From the NCBI GenBank assembly GCA_013329455.1, contig DUKF01000256.1:1-6542 (forward strand): a stretch of 6,542 nucleotides of DNA, given 5' to 3'. Shown one piece after another: positions 1 to 4,363 of the stretch. The notes beneath the pieces were generated by a model. It was not told where the DNA came from. It saw only the letters and a program-made list of their open reading frames with translations, and made no database searches. Source of the DNA: Methanotrichaceae archaeon. Its GTDB lineage: Archaea; Halobacteriota; Methanosarcinia; Methanotrichales; Methanotrichaceae. Position 1 is the stretch's first letter. Every line of letters starts with the position of its first letter. The position numbers and the translations under genes were made by a program.

Positions 1-596
1 TGGCGGGTCCCGGCGAGCCCCTCTTCAACGAGCCTACCTTCGAGACTTTCCGGCTCGTGGGAGAGAAGTACCCGCATCTGATTCTATGCCTCAGCACCAA
101 TGGCCTCCTCCTTCCCAACGAGATCGACAGGCTTGACAGTCTGGGGATCAGCAACGTCACCGTGACCCTGAACGCCGTCGACCCGAATATTGGAAAGGAG
201 ATCTACGAGTACGTCACCTACGAGGGGAAGAAATATACGGGTCTGGAGGCCGCCGAGATCCTCCTCGACCATCAGCTGAGGGGTCTCGCGGAGGCGGTCA
301 AGAGGAAGATGATCGTCAAGGTGAACACTGTTCTAATCCCAACGATAAACGACGACCACGTAATCGAGATCTCAAAGACGATCAAGAAGCTCGGAGTTTA
401 CATCCAGAACGTGATGCCTCTGATCCCTCAGTACAAGTTCTCGCACCTATCACCGCCGACACCAGCTCAGAAGAAGGAAGTTCAGGACGTGCTCGCCAAG
501 ACCATGAGGCAGATGAGGCACTGCAGGCAGTGCAGGTCTGACGCCATCGGGAAGCTCGGGTGCGACGTTCAGCAGCAGTTTGACAAGTCTGATTAG
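1..596 (+). CDS. nifB: Nitrogenase iron-molybdenum cofactor biosynthesis protein NifB, 3' part (5' end outside window)
   Basis: This is the C-terminal 197 residues of a radical SAM protein; the reading frame is open from base 3 and stops with TAG at 594-596. NifB builds the carbide-containing [8Fe-9S-C] cluster (NifB-co), the precursor of the nitrogenase M-cluster. Visible signatures are AGPGEPLFN at the window start (the radical SAM GGE-type motif of NifB), LCLSTNGL, NAVDP, the lysine-rich KVNTVLIP strand, and the C-terminal CRQCRSDAIG motif, whose cysteines are known in the family to help bind the extra iron-sulfur clusters. The N-terminal CxxxCxxC cluster motif lies outside the window. The protein ends about 20 residues after the CRQC motif, so it has no NifX-like domain, which is the usual archaeal short form. 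The next gene is convergent and 63 bases away. Family assignment is secure; start and upstream operon context cannot be seen. Confidence 0.93.
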   Translation, partial: AGPGEPLFNEPTFETFRLVGEKYPHLILCLSTNGLLLPNEIDRLDSLGISNVTVTLNAVDPNIGKEIYEYVTYEGKKYTGLEAAEILLDHQLRGLAEAVKRKMIVKVNTVLIPTINDDHVIEISKTIKKLGVYIQNVMPLIPQYKFSHLSPPTPAQKKEVQDVLAKTMRQMRHCRQCRSDAIGKLGCDVQQQFDKSD

Positions 597-659
597 TCAG
601 GTCTGCTGGGGTGGGTTGGGTCGTTCTCGCCCTCACCTCCCAGGCCCTCGGCGACCGTC

Positions 660-998
660 TCACAGAATCCTGGTGGGCTCGGTCGGCCTTGGCGTCTTGA
701 CGACGAGGACGCGCAGCCTTCCGTCGCTCTCGTTCGTCCAGCGGTGGGGAATTTTGGCAGGGCTCTCCACGAGGGCATCGGCCCCGACCTCCTTTCTCTC
801 GTCTCCGATCTCCACGATCCCCCGTCCCTCCAGGACGTAGAAGACGACGTCGACGGGGGTGACGTGCTTTTTCAGGGATTCTCCCGGTTCCAGGGTGATG
901 TGCATCACCTGGGCCCATTCGGTGTCGCTAATCTTCCTCGCATCGACCCCGTGGGGGTTTGGCGTTCTCTCGGCTTTTTCCACCTCGACGATCTTCAT
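660..998 (-). CDS. Small single-domain cupin protein
   Basis: The 112-residue product is a single cupin barrel. Cupin motif 1 is recognisable around PGESLKKHVTPVDVVFYVLE (residues 38-57) and motif 2 around SPAKIPHRWTNE (79-90). Of the classical metal ligands, His45 and His85 are present, the second His of the HxH pair is Thr47 and the expected Glu is Val51 (Asp50 is adjacent). Metal binding may therefore be altered or absent. The start is well supported: an AAGGAG Shine-Dalgarno sequence (complement of 1006-1011) sits seven bases before the ATG. The gene is convergent with nifB and divergent from the ferredoxin-like gene. No substrate can be deduced; small cupins of this kind include sugar isomerase-like, dioxygenase-like and sensory proteins. 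There is no signal peptide or membrane segment, so it should be cytoplasmic. Confidence 0.85.
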   Translation of the reverse strand: MKIVEVEKAERTPNPHGVDARKISDTEWAQVMHITLEPGESLKKHVTPVDVVFYVLEGRGIVEIGDERKEVGADALVESPAKIPHRWTNESDGRLRVLVVKTPRPTEPTRIL

Positions 999-1123
999 AG
1001 TTCGGCTCCTTGAAGTCTATCGAAATCTTATTCGAAGCATATTTGAATCTTGGACGTATATATTTATGGAGGTATTGTGCCCATTCTCACGTCGGCGCTA
1101 TTCCAGGTCAAAAGTTGGGGTGG
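999..1123. promoter_or_regulatory. Divergent promoter region between cupin and ferredoxin-like genes
   Basis: This 125-base gap is AT-richer than its flanks. On the + strand a TATA-like box, GTATATATTTA at 1056-1066, would place a transcript start near 1085-1090, giving a leader of about 35 bases for the ferredoxin-like gene. On the - strand a weaker candidate, the complement of 1036-1045 (CAAATATGCT), would give a short leader that still contains the cupin Shine-Dalgarno sequence at 1006-1011. Box positions are read by eye from the archaeal consensus and are not experimentally supported. Confidence 0.5.
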
Positions 1124-1906
1124 ATGAAGGTGGCCAAAAGGAAGATCATAAAAATCGACGAGGACCTCTGCGACGGGTGCGGAAACTGCGTCCTCACCGG
1201 TCCCGAGAACGCCATCGAGATCATTGATGGGAAGGCCAGGGTCGTGAAGGAGAGCTTCTGCGACGGCCTCGGCGCCTGCATCGGCGAGTGCCCCCAGGGC
1301 GCGCTATCGATCGAGGAGCGGGAGGCCGAGGAGTTCGATGAGCAGGCCGTCAAAGCGGCCGTCGAATCGGCGAAGCTGGCTCACGAGGCCGAGGACGAGC
1401 CGCAGAGCGGGGATTGCCCCGTGGCGCTGAGGGGGACCGGCATGGGAAGGCTCGGCTCCTCAAAGCTCTCCGGAAGGCGCAGGCGTACATCAAGCCCGTC
1501 GGCCGGCATCGAGGTCGAGACAGCACCCGGCGCCGCACAGCCGGAGCTGTCCAACTGGCCGATCCAGATGAGGCTAGCCCACGTAGACGCCCCCTACTAC
1601 GATGGCGCGCGTCTTTTGATCGCGGGAGATTGCACCGCCTTCGCATCGCCAGCAGTCCACCAGGACTTCATAAAGGGGAGGATCACCCTCATCGGCTGCC
1701 CCAAGCTCGACGAGAGGGATAGCTTCGTTGAGAAGCTGGCCGCGATCCTAAAAGCCCACGATGTCGAGGATATCACCGTCCTCGAGATGGAGGTACCCTG
1801 CTGCTCGAATCTGGAGGCGTTCGTCCGACAGGCCCTGAAGATGGCGGGAAAGGATGTGCCCGTGAAAAGCGTCATCCTGGGGATCGAGGGCGAGGTGCAG
1901 GGGTGA
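1124..1906 (+). CDS. Ferredoxin-like iron-sulfur protein with C-terminal Cys-rich domain
   Basis: The product is 260 residues from ATG 1124. The N-terminal 65 residues form a bacterial-type 2[4Fe-4S] ferredoxin fold: motif 1 is C16-x2-C19-x2-C22-x3-Gly26-Pro and motif 2 is C46-x2-Leu49-x2-C52-x3-C56-Pro. A low-complexity Arg/Ser-rich linker follows (about 95-140), then a domain with further cysteines in GDC (170), GCPK (192) and VPCC (226-227), which may hold another metal site. An electron-transfer role in the cytoplasm is likely; the partner is unknown. The open frame extends back to a TTG at 1010, but that would put the TATA box at 1056-1066 inside the gene, so ATG 1124 is preferred; GTG 1130 is also possible. 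A purine-rich GGGGTGG directly precedes the ATG, but spacing is poor for a Shine-Dalgarno. Two expected cluster ligands are missing (see findings). Its last 41 codons and stop are duplicated at 4077-4202. Confidence 0.85.
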   Translation: MKVAKRKIIKIDEDLCDGCGNCVLTGPENAIEIIDGKARVVKESFCDGLGACIGECPQGALSIEEREAEEFDEQAVKAAVESAKLAHEAEDEPQSGDCPVALRGTGMGRLGSSKLSGRRRRTSSPSAGIEVETAPGAAQPELSNWPIQMRLAHVDAPYYDGARLLIAGDCTAFASPAVHQDFIKGRITLIGCPKLDERDSFVEKLAAILKAHDVEDITVLEMEVPCCSNLEAFVRQALKMAGKDVPVKSVILGIEGEVQG

Positions 1907-1918
1907 GGTCGGCGCTCG
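1781..1918 (+). repeat. Direct repeat, left copy (3' end of the ferredoxin-like gene)
   Basis: This 138-base stretch covers codons 220-260 of the ferredoxin-like gene, its TGA stop and 12 bases beyond. It aligns without gaps to 4077-4214 at a constant offset of 2296 bases; I count 13 mismatches, so about 91% identity. Similarity stops abruptly after GGTCGGCGCTCG on both sides. The two copies enclose the AT-rich radical SAM unit. Confidence 0.9.
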
Positions 1919-1935
1919 GGCCGGATGCGTGGATG

Positions 1936-1945
1936 ATATATTTTT
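1936..1945 (+). terminator. T-rich terminator candidate after the ferredoxin-like gene
   Basis: ATATATTTTT lies 30 bases after the stop codon. Archaeal RNA polymerase commonly terminates at T-runs without a required hairpin. The site is weak, and AT-rich sequence continues directly after it. Confidence 0.35.
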
Positions 1946-2251
1946 AGTGGGGGCACTGCCAAGATTATTTTATTAAATTATCTAAATTGCGGTTTGCAAT
2001 CTCCCCAAGATAGAAAATAGCGCATGAGTTCAATAACACGCGGCGATTAATTAATTAGATTAAAAATTCTGTTTATTAAAATTGCCTGCCGCTTTAATTT
2101 GCAGATTGTTCTCATTGATTTAAACATAATTTAGATTATATTTAAATTCCATATCCGTAGCATCCGTCCTGATGCAAGTATATTCCGCTCGTCTTCGCAG
2201 TTGAAATGCGATTTATCCGAAAAAATCAATTAAGCGAAAAATTCAAGTAAT

Positions 2252-2259
2252 TTTAATAT
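2252..2259 (+). promoter_or_regulatory. Proximal TATA-box candidate for the radical SAM gene
   Basis: TTTAATAT lies about 25-30 bases before the ATG at 2284. A start at the usual archaeal spacing would fall near 2280, downstream of the GGAGAG at 2273-2278, so that Shine-Dalgarno-like site would be lost from this transcript. The distal box at 2136-2146 would keep it. Which one is used cannot be decided from sequence. Confidence 0.35.
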
Positions 2260-2283
2260 GATGTTGATAAGTGGAGAGAAGAT

Positions 2284-3378
2284 ATGAAGTTTACACTTGG
2301 GCTAACTCATAATTGTAATCTATCCTGTAAGTATTGCTATTCAGGCAGAAAATTTAAGAAAGATATGTCCCTAAATACCGCCCAAAAGATCGTTGATTTT
2401 GCCATGGATGTCGCCATTCAGGGGCAAGTATTAGATTTTAGTTTCTTTGGTGGGGAACCTTTCCTATGTTTTGATTTGATGAAAGATATCACAAGCTACA
2501 TTCGTGAACGGGAAAGGGATGTCGAAAATCCCGTTCGTCTCTCTGTTACGACTAATGGAACGATTCTCAACCAGTCCATTTTCGACTTCCTAAAAGAGGA
2601 GAACGTTGACCTCTGCATAAGCATAGACGGCCCCGAATACGTGCACGATCTGAACCGTTGTTACGAAGGTGGAACGGGCAGCTTCGCCCAAGTGCTCAAG
2701 AACCTCAAGATTGCCATTGAGCAGCTCGACGGATTACAAGTAAACGCCGTATATGGCCCTGAAACGGTCGATCGGCTCATGGAAAGCGTATCCTTCTTTG
2801 TTCAACTCGGAATCTCTGTCGTCCATCTAAACCCAAACATATTCACATCTTGGCCAGAGGATGCTTACCCAAAGTTGAATAACTCTTTTATGAAAATCGC
2901 AGATTATTACGTACAAAGCTACGAACGCGAGCACGAGATCGCAATAAATTTGATAGACAGCAAGATCGTTCTCTTCTTGAAGGGCGGTTATACTGCAGGG
3001 GATATCTGCGGCATGGGTGAGACGGAATGGGGTTTTGCCCCGAGTGGCAATATATATCCCTGCGAGAGATTTATCGGAGAAGATGACGGGTCCTCGTTCT
3101 GTTTGGGAAACATCCACACGGGACTCGATCTGGAAAGTCGTTGCTCTCTGTTACATCATAGAGGCAATCATAACGAAGAATGCAAAAGTTGTGATTGGCA
3201 AAAATATTGCATGAACTGGTGCGGATGCACGAATTATCACCTGACAGGACATACCGACCTCGCATCTCCAGTGATTTGTGCCAGCGAGAGGTCAGCGATA
3301 AAAGCCGCAAAACACGTTTTTACGACTTTATCTGGGAATGAACTCTTCATAGATCATCTTTATTCATTTTTTAGCTGA
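2284..3378 (+). CDS. Radical SAM/SPASM enzyme, putative peptide or protein maturase
   Basis: The 364-residue product has a complete radical SAM core: the SAM-cluster motif C11-x3-C15-x2-C18 in THNCNLSCKYCYS, GGEP at 56-59, a TTNGT strand (89-93) and SISIDGP-like CISIDGP (111-117). The C-terminal SPASM domain fits the family pattern exactly: C242-x12-G-x4-C260, then C300-x2-C303-x5-C309-x3-C313, and a final C332. It should therefore carry two auxiliary [4Fe-4S] clusters. SPASM enzymes typically modify side chains of ribosomal peptides or proteins (thioether or carbon-carbon links, epimerisation, sulfatase formylglycine). The ATG has GGAGAG five bases upstream. The gene lies 70 bases before a cysteine-free Trp/Pro-rich protein in the same direction, its likely substrate. 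Codon use is AT-richer than the flanking ferredoxin gene, suggesting acquisition by transfer. I cannot assign a named subfamily; the substrate is inference. Confidence 0.9.
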   Translation: MKFTLGLTHNCNLSCKYCYSGRKFKKDMSLNTAQKIVDFAMDVAIQGQVLDFSFFGGEPFLCFDLMKDITSYIRERERDVENPVRLSVTTNGTILNQSIFDFLKEENVDLCISIDGPEYVHDLNRCYEGGTGSFAQVLKNLKIAIEQLDGLQVNAVYGPETVDRLMESVSFFVQLGISVVHLNPNIFTSWPEDAYPKLNNSFMKIADYYVQSYEREHEIAINLIDSKIVLFLKGGYTAGDICGMGETEWGFAPSGNIYPCERFIGEDDGSSFCLGNIHTGLDLESRCSLLHHRGNHNEECKSCDWQKYCMNWCGCTNYHLTGHTDLASPVICASERSAIKAAKHVFTTLSGNELFIDHLYSFFS

Positions 3379-3434
3379 GAGGCACGTTAAAAGCCTGTAA
3401 AAAAAGGTGAATATTGTGGAAGAGATTGGAACTG

Positions 3435-3440
3435 AGGAGG
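3435..3440 (+). promoter_or_regulatory. Strong Shine-Dalgarno site fixing the start at 3449
   Basis: GAGGAGG ending at 3440 lies eight bases before the ATG at 3449. This outweighs the in-frame GTG at 3407, which is preceded only by an A-run and GG, so the shorter 162-residue protein is the preferred product. Confidence 0.7.
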
Positions 3441-3448
3441 ATAGTAAT

Positions 3449-3937
3449 ATGGAAAATAGGTTCGAATGGAGCGCAGAGATAAAGTTCAAAGGAACTGAAA
3501 AAGAGTTTATGAAGTTGGCGGAGTTGATAGAGGCGATGCCTGCCGAGGTCGAGGATCCTGAGAAAAAGGCCTCTGAAACTTCAGGATTTGTGGCGACTGC
3601 ATATCCGATCGTACGCTGGCCGTGGCCACCATGGCCGGGACTGCCGCCTTATCCAGAGAGGATATTGGGCGTAGATAGGATAGAACAGCTGACCAGAGAT
3701 ATGCCCCATGTTAAAATAAAAATTCCACGTGATATAGATGGAGGCATGCGCACGGCTCACGTGCACATCGGGGACAAGATGGTTTTGCTCGATCGGGATA
3801 CGTTCAAAAAGGTTGTCTCAGAAGTAGCAAGTGTGATGACCACAATGAACGTCGATGCTGGGATCGGGTATGTTGGGGTGATGAACTCTCTTAAGATGCT
3901 AGACCCGACTCCTGAGCCATCTTTAAGGTACAGATAG
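3449..3937 (+). CDS. Cysteine-free Trp/Pro-rich protein, candidate radical SAM substrate
   Basis: I do not recognise this family. The 162-residue product has three parts. Residues 1-45 are charged and probably a strand plus helix (FEWSAEIKFKG, then a helix to about 30), ending in an acidic stretch; this could act as a recognition leader. Residues 46-70 contain an abrupt aromatic/proline run, VRWPWPPWPGLPPYP, with Trp57, Trp59, Trp62 and Tyr68 separated by prolines. Residues 70-155 look like a second folded part with HVHIGDK (104-110) and an amphipathic helix near 117-133; the tail is DPTPEPSLRYR. There are no cysteines, no signal peptide and no membrane segment. Position 70 bases after a radical SAM/SPASM gene suggests one transcript and a substrate role, with the Trp/Pro run as the possible modified core. 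A central core followed by 90 residues would be unusual for a RiPP precursor, so a modified functional protein is an equal alternative. Confidence 0.75.
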   Translation: MENRFEWSAEIKFKGTEKEFMKLAELIEAMPAEVEDPEKKASETSGFVATAYPIVRWPWPPWPGLPPYPERILGVDRIEQLTRDMPHVKIKIPRDIDGGMRTAHVHIGDKMVLLDRDTFKKVVSEVASVMTTMNVDAGIGYVGVMNSLKMLDPTPEPSLRYR

Positions 3938-3970
3938 ACGAACCAGGCGAAATTGCGGTGTCTCTCTCCG

Positions 3971-3981
3971 TTTTTATTTTT
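3971..3981 (+). terminator. T-rich terminator of the radical SAM unit
   Basis: TTTTTATTTTT begins 33 bases after the stop codon of the Trp/Pro-rich protein gene and is preceded by a pyrimidine tract (TCTCTCTCCG). This is a typical archaeal oligo-T terminator and closes the two-gene unit. Confidence 0.6.
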
Positions 3982-4055
3982 CATCCAATTCTCTGCAGTT
4001 TGCCGTTAGTGCTTTCGGCTGTAATTTGAAAGTGTGATGGGACGTTATGTAAATC

Positions 4056-4202
4056 ATGGTGAACTCACCCTTGACGCTCGAGATGGAGGTTCCCTGCTGC
4101 TCGAGCCTGGAGGCCTTCGTGAGGCAGGCCCTGAAGATCGCGGGAAAGGATGTGCCCGAGAAGATCGGCATCCTGGGGATCGAGGGCGAGGCGCAGGGGT
4201 GA
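4056..4202 (+). pseudogene. Orphan 3' fragment of a ferredoxin-like gene paralogue
   Basis: An in-frame 48-codon stretch ends in TGA at 4200-4202. From codon 8 onward it matches residues 220-260 of the intact ferredoxin-like protein (for example EMEVPCCS, LEAFVRQALK, ILGIEGE), with six amino-acid differences in the last 40 positions. Nothing upstream of 4077 resembles the rest of that gene: the ferredoxin cluster motifs and linker are absent, and an in-frame TAA sits at 4050-4052. There is no clear ribosome binding site before the ATG at 4056. It is best read as the remnant of a second copy whose 5' part was lost or replaced by the AT-rich unit, not as a functional small protein. Confidence 0.85.
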
Positions 4203-4214
4203 GGTCGGCGCTCG
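4077..4214 (+). repeat. Direct repeat, right copy
   Basis: This is the partner of 1781-1918, in the same orientation, gap-free and about 91% identical over 138 bases, including 12 bases beyond the stop codon. The 13 differences include six amino-acid changes, so the copies are old paralogues or one copy has drifted without constraint; it is not a fresh duplication. Confidence 0.9.
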
Positions 4215-4325
4215 TCGCCTGTGGTGCGTGAGGGGCGGGCGGCGGTGGCGAAAGGTCGGCTGCGTCCTTCCCGCTGAGCTGGGCGAGAATGGGGCCAGAT
4301 GGCGTATTTTCCCAAGGGGCGCTCC

Positions 4326-4340
4326 AAAACTATTTTTAGG
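4326..4340 (+). promoter_or_regulatory. TATA-like box for the STAND gene
   Basis: AAAACTATTTTTAGG stands out in a GC-rich stretch and is centred about 30 bases before the ATG at 4364, so transcription could start within a few bases of the start codon (leaderless). No Shine-Dalgarno sequence precedes that ATG, which agrees with a leaderless message. The same T-run could also serve as a terminator for any transcript crossing the pseudogene. Confidence 0.4.
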
Positions 4341-4363
4341 CCCTCGTCTAACATTCGATCTGA

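Larger units (their letters stand above)
1919..2283. other. AT-rich gene-free stretch upstream of the radical SAM gene
   Basis: The stretch has no credible open reading frame on either strand and a base composition clearly poorer in GC than the ferredoxin gene before it. Two TATA-like boxes precede the radical SAM gene: TTATATTTAAA at 2136-2146, which would give a leader of roughly 110 bases, and TTTAATAT at 2252-2259, which would give an almost leaderless transcript. A small hairpin, GCATC-CGTCCT-GATGC at 2160-2175, lies inside the longer leader. I see no riboswitch, tRNA or terminal inverted repeat. Confidence 0.6.

Noticed and set aside
382..918. Long antisense open frame overlapping the nifB end and the cupin gene
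   Set aside because: It overlaps two well-supported genes, is Arg/Pro-rich as expected from GC-rich shadow frames, and shows no recognisable motif.
1010..1123. 38-residue N-terminal extension of the ferredoxin-like protein starting at TTG
   Set aside because: The extension covers the divergent promoter region and its TATA box, does not look like a ferredoxin N-terminus, and uses a weak start codon.
2160..2175. Hairpin GCATC-CGTCCT-GATGC as an RNA regulatory element
   Set aside because: A five-base-pair stem with a six-base loop is too weak to call alone; kept only as a note in the leader region.
3407..3448. GTG start giving a 176-residue version of the Trp/Pro-rich protein
   Set aside because: A strong Shine-Dalgarno sequence sits at the correct distance from ATG 3449; the GTG has only an A-rich stretch before it. 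It cannot be fully excluded.
1983..3959. Ten-base word AAATTGCGGT shared near both ends of the AT-rich region, considered as an attachment site or target duplication
   Set aside because: A ten-base match is expected by chance many times in a window of this size, and the match does not extend.
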